Shown: positions 23,337 to 32,990, counted from the first letter of the stretch. The stretch: DNA of 46,432 bases from an uncultured Muribaculaceae bacterium (GCA_910587915.1 CAJUOB010000022.1:1-46432); one strand, 5' to 3'. Translations and numbers: made by a program. Notes: generated from the letters alone by a model not told the origin.

Positions 23337-25391
23337 TTAACGGCGTTTCTGCTGTTGGCGCTGAGCTGCCTGAGCCTGACGCTGAGCTTCTTCGAGACGT
23401 GCCATCCATCCGCTTTTCTTGCGAGGTTTGCGGGCGTTGGCGAGCATCTGTTCACGTACTTTCTTTTCGTTTACCACGCGACGGAAAATCCATGTCTGAA
23501 TAATAGTGATAAGCAGCGACAGCAGATAGTAGTAGCTGAGGCCCGATGCGTAGTCGTTGAAGAAGAAGAGGAACATTACGGGCATAAGGTACTGCATCAT
23601 CTTCATGCCAGGCATGCCGGAGTTGGGCTGGCTCTGCATCGACACGTGCATGTACACCACATTGACGATGGTCATGAGCAAGCAGAAGAGGCTAACCTGA
23701 TTACCGTAGAAAGGAATGGTGAAAGGCAGCCTGAGGATGGAGTCGGGTGCCGAGAGGTCGTGGGCCCAGAGGAAGGACTGGCCTCGCAGTTCGATGGCTG
23801 ACGGGAAGAACGAGAACATGGCAATTAGCACCGGCATCTGCAGCATCATTGGCAGACAGCCCGAGAACGGGCTTGCTCCGGCGCGGCTGTAGAGTGCCAT
23901 GGTTTCCTGCTGGCGCTTCATGGCGTTTTCCTGGCCGGGCCATTTGTCGTTTATTTCCTTGATTTCAGGAGCGAGCACTCGCATCTTGGCCTGGCTCATA
24001 AAGCTCTTGTAGGTGAAGGGGAAGATGATGAGCTTGATGAAGAGTGTGAGGAGCAGAATGATGATGCCGTAGTTCGATATGAATTTGCTCAGGAAGTGGA
24101 ACACCGGCACTACGATGTAGGCGTTGATCCAGCGGAATATGCCCCAGCCCATGGGGATGATGCGTGTGAGCGATAGGTCCTCATCGTGTCCGAGGGTCTT
24201 GTCGAGGTCCGACAGAATGGTGTAGTCGTTGGGGCCGAAGAAGAAGTCGAACGATGCGGCAGTACCGTCGGCAGTGGTGTAGGGCACAGTTGCCTTCATG
24301 TCCATGTCCTTGAGGTAGTCGCCTTCCTTGATTTTAACCGAAGCGAGTTCGGCGGCGCTGAAGGCATCTTTTGCAATCAGCACACTCGAGAAGAATTGGT
24401 TCTTGAATGCAACCCAGCGAAGATGTCCTGTAAGGTTCTTCTGGTCGTCGCTGCCGGAGCTGAGTTCATCGACGCCTTCCCCGACATACTTGTATGCTAT
24501 GGAGCTGTTGCGCTCTTCGAATGTGCGTCCGCGTTCGTTGCGTGCCATTTTCTGATGCCAGTCGAGTTCCATGCTCACGGTGCTGGGGGGCACGATGGCG
24601 TCCATGCCTTTCTGTACCACATCCATGCGCACCACATATCCATCGCCGAGCACATAGCGTATGCCCCATACGGCTCCGGGAGCCGGAGCAAGCGACATGA
24701 ACACTGCGCTGTCGCCCTCGGCTTCTACGGCGAAGTTGAAGTCGCGGGTGTCGATGCGCTGGTCGCGAGTATTGAAGCGGAAGGAGTACGAGTCAGTGTC
24801 GTGTCCGAACAGAACTATGTCGGCCGGCTCGGCACCAACCTCGGTCTTGTACTTCTTGAGGGTGACACGCGATATGAGGGCACCGCGGCTGTCGATGTCG
24901 ATTTTCACGTCGTCATTCTCGAGTGTTACGGTCTTGGCTTCTCCGCCGAGATAGCGTGCGAAGCCTTCGTAGCGTATCGAATTGTCGATGACTGTGCGCA
25001 CTGCCTTTGCCGCACGGGCAGTCTGGGCATTGGTGAGAGCTGCACGGTTGCCGAGGAGATCGGCTATGTCGGCTGATGCGCCGCCGGCGTCGATGGTTCC
25101 GGACAGACCGGCCACGCTGTCGACGGTGAGATTGAATGTCCCGTCGGAGAATATGGTGCGTCCATTGCCGTCGGGAGTGCCCATGGTACGCACGGCAGCA
25201 GCCAGGGCTGCGCTGTCGGCGGGAGTGAATACTGCGGTTGCCGGGGTGGCATCCTTCGATGCTTGTGCTGCGGCGGCTTCTGCGCGCTCGCGCTCGGCGG
25301 CCATCTCGGCTTCCGAGGGCTTCATTATGTATAGGAAGCCAAACATTATTGCGGCCATCAACACGAGGCCGGTAATCGTATTTTTATCCAT
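23337..25391 (-). CDS. yidC: Membrane protein insertase YidC
   Basis: YidC inserts and folds inner-membrane proteins, alone or with Sec. The 684-residue protein starts with a membrane anchor ('NTITGLVLMAAIMFGFLYI'), followed by a low-complexity Ala-rich stretch, a large periplasmic beta domain (about residues 80-400) and the conserved five-helix insertase core (about 420-640) with 'FKLI'-type helices, 'KSFMSQAKMRVLAPEI' and 'LPMMLQMPVLIAMFSF'. The C-terminal tail is basic and Gln-rich. The start overlaps the pyrG stop by 8 bases, so both lie on one message. Confidence 0.97.
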   Translation of the reverse strand: MDKNTITGLVLMAAIMFGFLYIMKPSEAEMAAERERAEAAAAQASKDATPATAVFTPADSAALAAAVRTMGTPDGNGRTIFSDGTFNLTVDSVAGLSGTIDAGGASADIADLLGNRAALTNAQTARAAKAVRTVIDNSIRYEGFARYLGGEAKTVTLENDDVKIDIDSRGALISRVTLKKYKTEVGAEPADIVLFGHDTDSYSFRFNTRDQRIDTRDFNFAVEAEGDSAVFMSLAPAPGAVWGIRYVLGDGYVVRMDVVQKGMDAIVPPSTVSMELDWHQKMARNERGRTFEERNSSIAYKYVGEGVDELSSGSDDQKNLTGHLRWVAFKNQFFSSVLIAKDAFSAAELASVKIKEGDYLKDMDMKATVPYTTADGTAASFDFFFGPNDYTILSDLDKTLGHDEDLSLTRIIPMGWGIFRWINAYIVVPVFHFLSKFISNYGIIILLLTLFIKLIIFPFTYKSFMSQAKMRVLAPEIKEINDKWPGQENAMKRQQETMALYSRAGASPFSGCLPMMLQMPVLIAMFSFFPSAIELRGQSFLWAHDLSAPDSILRLPFTIPFYGNQVSLFCLLMTIVNVVYMHVSMQSQPNSGMPGMKMMQYLMPVMFLFFFNDYASGLSYYYLLSLLITIIQTWIFRRVVNEKKVREQMLANARKPRKKSGWMARLEEAQRQAQAAQRQQQKRR

Positions 25392-27054
25392 TCGTAGAAT
25401 TGTGGGTTTCGTTGTGGTATGCTATGGCCGCTTTCATGAATGCGGCGAAGATTGGACTGGGAGAGAGCACTGTGCTGCTGTATTCCGGATGGTACTGTGT
25501 GCCGATAAACCAGCGTTTCGACGGCATCTCCACCACTTCCACCAGATGCGTGCCCGGATTCTCGCCCGAGCATATCATTCCGGCTTCCTCGAAGCGGGCG
25601 CGGTAGGCGTCGTTGAACTCGAAACGGTGGCGGTGGCGTTCGCGCACCATCTCCGTGCCGTAGGCTTCGGCGGCTTTCGAGCCGGGGCGCAAGGCGCAGT
25701 CGAATGCTCCAAGACGCATGGTGCCTCCGAGGTTCGATATGTTCTTCTGCTCTTCCATCAGGTCGATCACATTGTGTGGCGTGCGAGGATTCATCTCGGT
25801 GGAGTTGGCTTCCTCGAGGCCCAGTACGTTCCTGGCAAACTCTATCACCATGCACTGCATGCCCAGACATATGCCGAAGGTCGGTACATCGTGTTCGCGG
25901 CACCACTTCAAGGCTGTGAATTTGCCATCGATGCCACGCTGGCCGAACCCCGGTGCGATAATCACTCCGTCCATATCTCCAAGTTTCTCTTCTGCATTGT
26001 CGGGAGTGAGCTTTTCGGAGTGTATGTAAACCAGATTGAGCTTGCGGTCGGCATAGGTTGCTGCATGGAACAGCGCTTCGCTTATGGATTTGTAGGCATC
26101 CTGAAGCTCGACGTATTTACCCACCAGCCCGATGGTCACGGTTTCGGTGGCATTGTCCATCTTGTCGATGAAGTCGAACCAAGGCTGCATGTGGGGCTCG
26201 CCCTCGAAGGGCACACCCATCTTGCGGAGCACAATCTCGTCGAGATGCTGTGCGTGCATGCGCAAGGGCACTTTGTAGATGGAGTTAACATCCTGCGACT
26301 GCACCACAGAGTCGGGCGATACATTGCAGAACAGCGCTATTTTGCGGCGCATGTCCTCGGGAATCTCATGCTCGGTGCGAAGCACCAGCACGTCGGGCTG
26401 TATGCCTAGTTCCTGCAGCGACTTCACCGAGTGTTGTGTGGGCTTGGTCTTCAGCTCTTTGGCGGCTGCTATGTAGGGAACATAGGTGAGGTGCACGCAC
26501 AGGCTGTTCTGGCCCAGCTCCCATCGGAGCTGTCGCACGGCTTCGAGAAATGGCTGCGACTCGATGTCGCCAACAGTGCCGCCGATTTCGGTGATTATGA
26601 AGTCGTAGTTGCCGGTGTTTCCGAGGAATTTCACACAGCGCTTTATTTCATCGGTGATGTGGGGTACAATCTGGACTGTCTTGCCAAGATAATCTCCACG
26701 GCGTTCCTTGTCGATGACGCTCTGGAACACGCGGCCACTCGTCACATTATTGGCGCGCGATGTGCGCACGTTGGTAAACCGTTCGTAGTGGCCGAGGTCG
26801 AGGTCGGCCTCGTGGCCGTCTTCGGTAACATAGCATTCACCGTGCTCGTAGGGGTTGAGTGTGCCCGGGTCGATATTGATGTAGGGGTCGAATTTCTGGA
26901 TTGTTACCCTGAATCCACGGGCTTTCAGAAGACATGCAAGCGACGAAGATATTATGCCTTTGCCCAGCGACGAAACTACGCCACCTGTGACAAATATGTA
27001 CTTTGTGTGCACTGCTTTTGGTGTTAATGGGTTGAATGTATGTTTTATAACCAT
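25384..27054 (-). CDS. pyrG: CTP synthase
   Basis: PyrG makes CTP from UTP, ATP and glutamine. The N-terminal amidoligase domain has 'KYIFVTGGVVSSLGKGIISS', 'FDPYINIDPGTLNPYEHGE' and 'ITEIGGTVGDIES'. The C-terminal class I glutamine amidotransferase has nucleophile Cys396 in 'FGICLGMQCM' and the His/Glu pair in 'QYHPEYSS'. I chose the ATG at 27054 (556 residues), 43 bases downstream of a good promoter box; a GTG at 27012 would give a length closer to most homologues. The longer frame up to 27132 crosses the promoter and is rejected. The gene leads the pyrG-yidC transcript. Confidence 0.96.
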   Translation of the reverse strand: MVIKHTFNPLTPKAVHTKYIFVTGGVVSSLGKGIISSSLACLLKARGFRVTIQKFDPYINIDPGTLNPYEHGECYVTEDGHEADLDLGHYERFTNVRTSRANNVTSGRVFQSVIDKERRGDYLGKTVQIVPHITDEIKRCVKFLGNTGNYDFIITEIGGTVGDIESQPFLEAVRQLRWELGQNSLCVHLTYVPYIAAAKELKTKPTQHSVKSLQELGIQPDVLVLRTEHEIPEDMRRKIALFCNVSPDSVVQSQDVNSIYKVPLRMHAQHLDEIVLRKMGVPFEGEPHMQPWFDFIDKMDNATETVTIGLVGKYVELQDAYKSISEALFHAATYADRKLNLVYIHSEKLTPDNAEEKLGDMDGVIIAPGFGQRGIDGKFTALKWCREHDVPTFGICLGMQCMVIEFARNVLGLEEANSTEMNPRTPHNVIDLMEEQKNISNLGGTMRLGAFDCALRPGSKAAEAYGTEMVRERHRHRFEFNDAYRARFEEAGMICSGENPGTHLVEVVEMPSKRWFIGTQYHPEYSSTVLSPSPIFAAFMKAAIAYHNETHNSTNG

Positions 27055-27096
27055 GTATGCGATGTGGAGATCGCTCCCGCATGCACATACAACTCG

Positions 27097-27104
27097 CAAA
27101 ATTA
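27097..27104 (-). promoter_or_regulatory. pyrG promoter -7 box
   Basis: The minus strand reads TAATTTTG, an exact TAnnTTTG match, preceded by a T run. Predicted transcription start is near 27093, leaving a leader of about 39 bases. It diverges from the thiamine-locus promoter. Confidence 0.55.
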
Positions 27105-27157
27105 ATGAAAAAAAGCGACAATTCTTTCCCATGGACCAATTTTAAGGAAAAAATGCG

Positions 27158-27165
27158 TATCTTTG
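27158..27165 (+). promoter_or_regulatory. Thiamine-uptake operon promoter -7 box
   Basis: TATCTTTG matches TAnnTTTG exactly, directly before the hairpin (27171-27188) and TPP aptamer. Confidence 0.6.
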
Positions 27166-27187
27166 CGGCGCTTTCCGGGAGCGGAAA

Positions 27188-27273
27188 GTTAGGGGTGCGT
27201 TGTCCCTCGGGGCAAAGCTGAGATCATACCCTTCGAACCTGATCCGGGTAATACCGGCGTAGAGAAACATAAC
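27188..27273 (+). ncRNA. TPP riboswitch (THI element)
   Basis: The sequence carries the core motifs of the thiamine pyrophosphate aptamer: GGGGTGC, GCTGAGATCATACCC, GAACCTGATCCGGGTAATAC and CGTAGAGAAA. A short GTTA/TAAC pairing closes the outer stem. The receptor ATG follows at 27276, only a few bases past the aptamer, so ligand binding most likely hides the translation start. TPP would lower expression of the receptor and transporter. Confidence 0.96.
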
Positions 27274-27275
27274 AC

Positions 27276-29507
27276 ATGAACAAACAAGCAATTGCTCTGT
27301 GGCTGCCCGTAGTTCTGTCGGCAGTCGCAAACGATGCATCGGCCACCGAGGCCGATACGTCGGTGGTGGCTCTCCGTGAAGTGGAGATTATGGCCAACCG
27401 TGCCACGGCAAAGGTGCCAGTGGCGTTCAACAACATTCTTAAGGCAGACATTCGGAATTCAAATACCGGTCGAGACATACCCTATCTGCTGGGCATGACG
27501 CCGTCGGTCGTTTCCACAAGCGATGCCGGGGCCGGAATGGGCTATACAGGTATGCGTATCCGTGGCTCCGATGCCTCGCGCATCAATGTAACCACCAACG
27601 GTATCCCTATCAACGATGCCGAGAGTCACCGGGTGTATTGGGTGAACATGCCCGACCTTGCCTCGTCGGTACGCGATATCCAGGTGCAGCGTGGTGCAGG
27701 TACGTCGACCAACGGTGCCGGAGCTTTCGGCGCAAGTATCAATATGATTACCGATGCGCCCGACGACGACCCCTACGCAGAGCTGTCGGCATCGTATGGC
27801 TCCTATAATTCCAATAAGCAGACGCTCAGAGTCGGCTCCGGTCTGTTGGGCGATCGCTGGACTGTCGATGCACGTCTTAGCCATCTCGGCTCCGACGGAT
27901 ACATCGACCGCGCATTCTCCAAGTTATGGAGCTATTTCGGCCAGGTTGCCTACAGCCATGCCGGCACATTGCTGCGTCTGGTGGCCTTCGGCGGTAAGGA
28001 ACAGACTTATATGGCATGGGACTATGCCTCGAAGGAAGATATGGAAAAATATGGCCGACGTTATAATCCCTGCGGCCAGTATACGGCCGACGACGGTTCG
28101 GTGGCATACTATCCCAATCAGACCGACAACTTTGTGCAGCACCATTTTCAGCTTCTTCTGAGTCAGCGTCTGGCCGAAGGATGGCAATTGTCGGCGGCCT
28201 TGCATTATACCGACGACGACGGCTATTACACCCAATATAAGACCGGCCGCACCCTTCTGGAATATGGGCTCGAGCCGTTTACCTTGGCAGATGGCACCGA
28301 AGTGACTAAAAGCGACCTCGTGAGGTTGAAGTACAACCGCAACCACTTTGGCGGAGCGACATTCTCGGTGACCCACCGTCGCGACAGGCTCGATGCGGTG
28401 GTTGGAGGAGCTGCCAACTGGTTCCAGGGAAACCACTACGGCCAGGTCGATTGGGTGCGCAACTATGTAGGACCCATCGACCCACTGCAGGAGTATTACC
28501 GCAACCGTGGTGAGAAATTCGACGCCAATATCTATGCACGCGCCAACTACGACGTTTGGAACGGTCTATCGGTCTTCGCCGATCTGCAGTATCGCCATAT
28601 CGACTATACCATAAAAGGCTCGAACGATGTTTTCGACTGGAATGCCATGGCTCCCGCTATGCTCGATGTCGACCAACGTTACGATTTCTTCAATCCCAAA
28701 GCAGGTGTGAACTGGACCTCTGGCAGCCACCGTGCATATCTGTCGTGGAGCGTTGCGCACAAGGAGCCTGTCCGCGATAACTTCACCGAGGGCGACCCTG
28801 GCCATTATCCGACATCAGAGCGTCTTTTCGACTATGAAGCAGGTTATTTCTATTCAACACCTGTATTCACTGTCGGCTGCAATCTCTACTATATGGACTA
28901 TAAAGACCAGCTCGTCACCACCGGTCAGCTCTCCGATACCGGAAATGCCCTGAGTGTCAACGTGCCCCATAGCTACCGCGCAGGTATCGAACTGCAAGGC
29001 ATGCTCAAGCCGGTGCGGTGGTTCGACTGGCAGATAAATGCCACATTATCGCGCAACCGCATAAAGGATTTTGTGGAGTATATCTACGAAGACGGCTGGC
29101 AGAACCCTATAACCGTCGACTGTGGCGATACTCCGATTGCATATTCGCCATCATTCACACTCAACAACGCATTCAACTTCAAAGTCGCAGGTTTCGATGG
29201 TAGCCTTACCTCGCGCTATGTGTCCAAGCAATACCTAAATAATGCCGGCAGCGAGGATACGGTTCTCGACGCGTATTTCGTGTCCGATTTGCATGCCGGC
29301 TACACATTCCGGAACATCCCGTCGGTGAAAAGTCTGCGTGTAGGCCTGGCGATCTATAATATCTTCAACGAGAAGTATTTCTCCAATGGATATTCCGGCG
29401 CCGGCTATACCGTAAGTGCCGACGGAACTAAGGAAATCTATCGCTATGCCGGGTACGCGGCGCAGGCTCCTACCAATGTCATGGCCACTGTAACACTCAA
29501 TTTCTGA
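27276..29507 (+). CDS. TonB-dependent receptor for thiamine or its precursors
   Basis: This 743-residue outer-membrane receptor has a signal peptide (residues 1-24, ending ASA), a plug domain with 'GMRIRGSDASRINVTTNGIP' and 'VQRGAGTSTNGAGAFGASIN', and a barrel ending 'NVMATVTLNF'. It lacks the N-terminal carboxypeptidase-like domain of SusC proteins. The TPP riboswitch immediately upstream and the PnuC-family gene downstream (TGATG overlap) match the known Bacteroides thiamine uptake arrangement. Thiamine as substrate is therefore a strong inference from context rather than something read in the protein. Confidence 0.93.
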   Translation: MNKQAIALWLPVVLSAVANDASATEADTSVVALREVEIMANRATAKVPVAFNNILKADIRNSNTGRDIPYLLGMTPSVVSTSDAGAGMGYTGMRIRGSDASRINVTTNGIPINDAESHRVYWVNMPDLASSVRDIQVQRGAGTSTNGAGAFGASINMITDAPDDDPYAELSASYGSYNSNKQTLRVGSGLLGDRWTVDARLSHLGSDGYIDRAFSKLWSYFGQVAYSHAGTLLRLVAFGGKEQTYMAWDYASKEDMEKYGRRYNPCGQYTADDGSVAYYPNQTDNFVQHHFQLLLSQRLAEGWQLSAALHYTDDDGYYTQYKTGRTLLEYGLEPFTLADGTEVTKSDLVRLKYNRNHFGGATFSVTHRRDRLDAVVGGAANWFQGNHYGQVDWVRNYVGPIDPLQEYYRNRGEKFDANIYARANYDVWNGLSVFADLQYRHIDYTIKGSNDVFDWNAMAPAMLDVDQRYDFFNPKAGVNWTSGSHRAYLSWSVAHKEPVRDNFTEGDPGHYPTSERLFDYEAGYFYSTPVFTVGCNLYYMDYKDQLVTTGQLSDTGNALSVNVPHSYRAGIELQGMLKPVRWFDWQINATLSRNRIKDFVEYIYEDGWQNPITVDCGDTPIAYSPSFTLNNAFNFKVAGFDGSLTSRYVSKQYLNNAGSEDTVLDAYFVSDLHAGYTFRNIPSVKSLRVGLAIYNIFNEKYFSNGYSGAGYTVSADGTKEIYRYAGYAAQAPTNVMATVTLNF

Positions 29508-30094
29508 TGCTCGATATAATACTCCAGATTGCCGGACTGGCCATAGGACTGGTCTATCTCTACTACGAATACCATGCCAATTCCAAGGTGTGGATCGCCG
29601 GTCTTTTCATGCCCATGATTTCGATGTTCGTGTATTTCCGTAAGGGATTGTATGCCGATTTCGGCATGAACATCTACTATCTCCTCATGGCTATATATGG
29701 CTATCTTGCCTGGACGGGTATAATTGGCCGCAGCAAGGACGCTGAAGAGAAAGCTCCGCTCCCGATCACTCATATTACTCCACGGGCTTTGTGGCCCGTG
29801 GCGGCTATTACAGCCGGCATCTGGGTGGCCATAGCTGTGTTTCTGCTCGGTGCCACCGATAGCACTGTGCCTTGGGCCGATGCCTTTACCACCGCCATGA
29901 GCATTACAGGCACATGGATGCTTGCCCGTAAGTATATCGAGCAGTGGTTAGTCTGGATTCTTGTCGATGTAGTATGTGTGGCTCTCTACATATATAAAGG
30001 CATCTATCCCTATGCCTTACTATATGGCATATATACCGTGGTGGCTGTATTCGGCTATAAGAAATGGCGATGCATCATGGATGTCAATCCATGA
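29507..30094 (+). CDS. pnuT: PnuC-family thiamine transporter (PnuT type)
   Basis: This 195-residue inner-membrane protein has about seven hydrophobic segments and PnuC-type motifs: 'IAGLAIGLVYLYYEY' in the first helix, 'KGLYADFGMNIYYLLMAIYGYLAW' split around residues 40-65, and 'WILVDVVCVALYIYKG' near 150. PnuC proteins carry vitamins by facilitated diffusion and rely on cytoplasmic phosphorylation to trap them. Control by the TPP riboswitch points to thiamine (PnuT) rather than nicotinamide riboside. The thiamine pyrophosphokinase gene often found next to it is absent here. Its 3' end overlaps the convergent CHAT gene by 11 bases. Confidence 0.9.
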   Translation: MLDIILQIAGLAIGLVYLYYEYHANSKVWIAGLFMPMISMFVYFRKGLYADFGMNIYYLLMAIYGYLAWTGIIGRSKDAEEKAPLPITHITPRALWPVAAITAGIWVAIAVFLLGATDSTVPWADAFTTAMSITGTWMLARKYIEQWLVWILVDVVCVALYIYKGIYPYALLYGIYTVVAVFGYKKWRCIMDVNP

Positions 30095-32864
30095 TTACAA
30101 AAGCATTCCATATATACGGGTCCGAGCCCGGCACCCCGTCGAATGTCGATTCCCTTATTTTGGCCTGAGCCTGGCGGAATGCCTTGCGTTTGTCAAGTCC
30201 ATCTATCAGACCGCGGTAGAAATGCGTCATCATAGCCTCCGTCGCCGCATCGTTGACTTTCCACAGGCTCATCACAAGCGTTCCGGCACCGGCAAGTTTG
30301 AAACCTCGTTGAAGACCGTAGACACCCTCTGCGCTTGTGCCGCCTATTCCGCTTTCACATGCCGACATCACTACCATATCAGTCTCGGTAAGGTCGAGGA
30401 GTGCTATCTCGCGGGCAGTGAGGTGTCCGTCGTCCAGGCCTTCCGAGCGCATGCTTTCCGTGCTATGATTTGCTCCGGCGAATACGAGCCCGGCTCGGTC
30501 GAGGGCGTCTTCGTAGGCATAGGATATATTGGCGAAGTTTAAATTCTCGCCATCCTTCCAATATCCATGTGTGGCCACATGAATCAGACCATGCTTCTGG
30601 CCTCCAAGGGCCTTGAATGTTTCCTCTATGCCCTCTGTTCCCATATAGCATTTTGTGTTTATTCCGGATGTCGAGAACAAATCGTTTATGGATTTTACTT
30701 CCGTCATGGTGCCCGGTAGATATTGCCATATGGAAGAAGGTACATTTCCTCGCTCGGCCGTCCCGATATCTTCTCGGGTTATGGCAATTTCTTCGATATC
30801 GGTGTTGTAGTCGAGACCACCGAAGAGCACCGCGTTGTTGAATTTTACGGTTGACTGCGGGAACGAGCGGGTTGTCGACACCCGCACCATGTCATATATA
30901 TCGTTCATACTGCGGTTGTTATCGCACGGCAGATATTCCATCGGTATGGAGTTCCATCGACCTGCGGGCGAGAAGTATACACGCATGCCCGGCTTGAGTA
31001 TTTTCTTGTCGACCAAAGGTTTCCATAATTGCATGTACAGTGCTTTCAGCTGGAATCTCTCATCTAAGTTGATAGGGCCTTGGCGGTAGCTCAATGGTAC
31101 AATCTCCGGATTTTTGCCGGTTTGGAGATAGATGTAGCGCTCTCGTAGACCTTGCTTTTCGCTCATGTTATCGCGGAAAGTGTAGAATTCCACAGCTATG
31201 TCCTTATCTCCGAGAGTGGTGCGCACATCTTTCCATGTTGTAGCCATGAACGACGTGGGATCACCCGTAGCAGATACTTCCTTAAGTATCGAGCGCTCGA
31301 GTTCGTCGGCCTGTGCACGTAGTTGCTGCGATTGAGAGTAGTCGCCGCTTTGTTCCTGGGAAACCAGTTCTGAGCGGATTGCCATAAGCCGTTCGTTGTC
31401 GGCTATCAGCGTCGGATTACCTGTCGCTTTTACCATACGTGTCACCGACCGCGAAAAAGACAGGAGCATCGACTTGTGCAGCAGGCATGCATCGTACACC
31501 ATGCTTCGAGTATCTTTGTTTCGCTGGTCGTATTCGGCGAAATTGTATATGTCGTTGAAGAGTTCGCCCATCAGCAACATATAGTCCGACCGTTGACCGT
31601 CGCTCATCGATGTGAAGTCGGTGCGGAGCTGATTGCGCATGGTCTCAAGTTCGTTTTTGTAGAGCTTGCGTGCCATTTTGCGCATCGAGGCCCCTTCGAC
31701 CTCTCCGGCCTGGCGTGCGGCAATAAGCGCGGCATGAGCGAGCTTGCGGTTCACACGTCGAAGCACCGGATTGTTGTCATTGCCCCATATGCGTTTTGCA
31801 AGCACGCTGCATCCGTTAAGGTAGTAGATCGGACCTTTCTGAAAATAATATTGGGTGCTTCGTTTCCCGGCGGGCAATAGACTGTTGCGCCGTGCGAGGT
31901 CGCCGGCAAGTATCAGTGCGTCGAGTTCCAGTTCCGACCCATTTGGATATTTGTTCTGTATTATTCTTATAGCTTGGGAGCATCGGTCGTGGGCTTTGTT
32001 TATATCGTTGCAGTCGGCGAATATCTCGGCAGCTGCGAGAAGCATGCGGGGAACGAGGTTTGCACTGTCGCTTTTAACGTCCAGCATCGGGGTGTATTTC
32101 TCGAAATATGGCAGCATTTCATTGGCGGAGCCGAAACGTTGCAGCGCTTTTGTCATCAGTATTACCAGCTGCACCGCTTGTACAACCTGTTCTTGCGAGT
32201 CGTCGAGCTTTTCGTTATATTCAAGGGACTTGGATATAGCCTTCATGCAGTTTGTGTTGTCTCCGGTCTCAAAGCAGTATCTGGCTCGGAGATAGCTGAT
32301 CTTGTGCCCGTCTTCATCGGTGAGTGTTGGCGTTGTTTCTATAAGATCAAGTATCTGAGCTATGTGGTTGTAGCGGCGGGTATCGAAATCACATTCGATG
32401 ATTGCGAAAAAAATTTTCCGCATGTTGGAGGTTGTTTTCTCTTCGCCAAGGGCATTATAGAGTATGTCGTACGCTCTTTGGAATTTACCGGCAGCGCGGT
32501 TGGCCTCGGCGGCGGCCAGTCGTAGTTGCAGTTGGTTGGCAGGCGTGGCTTTTGCCATGGCGGCCTCGGCATCTTCGACCCGGGATAAAAGTTTCAGTTT
32601 ATGTCCTTCGGTGTGCTTTGAGTAGAGATCGATGGTTTCATCGAGGCGTGTCAATACTTTATTTATGTCGAGTTTTGAAGCCCCGGTAATCATGTCATTT
32701 ACATTCTCGAGGCTTTTGTTGGCTATGTCGAGACCGGATTCTACGATTTCTAAGAAATTACGTTCGTCGGAGGCCGGTAGGCGTTTTATGGCTGCTTCGA
32801 ATGTTTCGGCGTGTGCCCATAGCGATCCGAGGGCAATGGCGAGGAGAAATAAGAGTTTTTTCAT
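30084..32864 (-). CDS. Exported TPR-CHAT protease-like protein
   Basis: The 926-residue protein has a Sec signal peptide (residues 1-19, ending AHA), a long helical region with TPR-like repeats (about 90-480; for example 'ANQLQLRLAAAEANRAAGKF'), a coiled section and a C-terminal CHAT caspase-like domain (about 620-926). The catalytic dyad is visible: His766 in 'LIHVATHGYW' and Cys836 in 'VVMSACESG', so it should be an active cysteine protease. Family members are partners in regulated proteolysis, for example TPR-CHAT in type III-E CRISPR, but those are cytoplasmic. Here there is no partner gene on its strand. It is divergent from tgt and has its own promoter. Confidence 0.93.
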   Translation of the reverse strand: MKKLLFLLAIALGSLWAHAETFEAAIKRLPASDERNFLEIVESGLDIANKSLENVNDMITGASKLDINKVLTRLDETIDLYSKHTEGHKLKLLSRVEDAEAAMAKATPANQLQLRLAAAEANRAAGKFQRAYDILYNALGEEKTTSNMRKIFFAIIECDFDTRRYNHIAQILDLIETTPTLTDEDGHKISYLRARYCFETGDNTNCMKAISKSLEYNEKLDDSQEQVVQAVQLVILMTKALQRFGSANEMLPYFEKYTPMLDVKSDSANLVPRMLLAAAEIFADCNDINKAHDRCSQAIRIIQNKYPNGSELELDALILAGDLARRNSLLPAGKRSTQYYFQKGPIYYLNGCSVLAKRIWGNDNNPVLRRVNRKLAHAALIAARQAGEVEGASMRKMARKLYKNELETMRNQLRTDFTSMSDGQRSDYMLLMGELFNDIYNFAEYDQRNKDTRSMVYDACLLHKSMLLSFSRSVTRMVKATGNPTLIADNERLMAIRSELVSQEQSGDYSQSQQLRAQADELERSILKEVSATGDPTSFMATTWKDVRTTLGDKDIAVEFYTFRDNMSEKQGLRERYIYLQTGKNPEIVPLSYRQGPINLDERFQLKALYMQLWKPLVDKKILKPGMRVYFSPAGRWNSIPMEYLPCDNNRSMNDIYDMVRVSTTRSFPQSTVKFNNAVLFGGLDYNTDIEEIAITREDIGTAERGNVPSSIWQYLPGTMTEVKSINDLFSTSGINTKCYMGTEGIEETFKALGGQKHGLIHVATHGYWKDGENLNFANISYAYEDALDRAGLVFAGANHSTESMRSEGLDDGHLTAREIALLDLTETDMVVMSACESGIGGTSAEGVYGLQRGFKLAGAGTLVMSLWKVNDAATEAMMTHFYRGLIDGLDKRKAFRQAQAKIRESTFDGVPGSDPYIWNAFVIMD

Positions 32865-32916
32865 GGATGAGAAGTTTGAGGATTGATTCTATGCTATGGT
32901 GGGTGAAACCAAAGTA

Positions 32917-32924
32917 CAAAGATA
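32917..32924 (-). promoter_or_regulatory. CHAT gene promoter -7 box
   Basis: The minus strand reads TATCTTTG, with TTTG exactly 20 bases upstream (32945-32948), a full Bacteroidetes -33/-7 promoter. The leader is about 50 bases. Confidence 0.7.
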
Positions 32925-32959
32925 AGTTTTGTGCCAAAAACTACCAAATTGCCACTCGC

Positions 32960-32990
32960 TTGCATTCTACGGCCAAAAGCATTAACTTTG
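32960..32990 (+). promoter_or_regulatory. tgt promoter (-33 and -7 boxes)
   Basis: TTG at 32960-32962, a 20-base spacer and TAACTTTG at 32983-32990 form a complete promoter. The predicted start near 32994 leaves only about 5 bases before the tgt ATG. Confidence 0.65.

Noticed and set aside
24186..25076. A 296-codon plus-strand open frame opposite yidC
   Set aside because: It is antisense to a full-length, well-conserved yidC and carries no motif.
27055..27132. N-terminal extension of pyrG
   Set aside because: It runs through an exact TAnnTTTG promoter box, and homologues start near 27012-27054.
30084..32864. Type III-E CRISPR-like (Craspase) TPR-CHAT system
   Set aside because: No gRAMP effector, Cas1/Cas2 or repeat array is nearby, and the protein has a Sec signal peptide.
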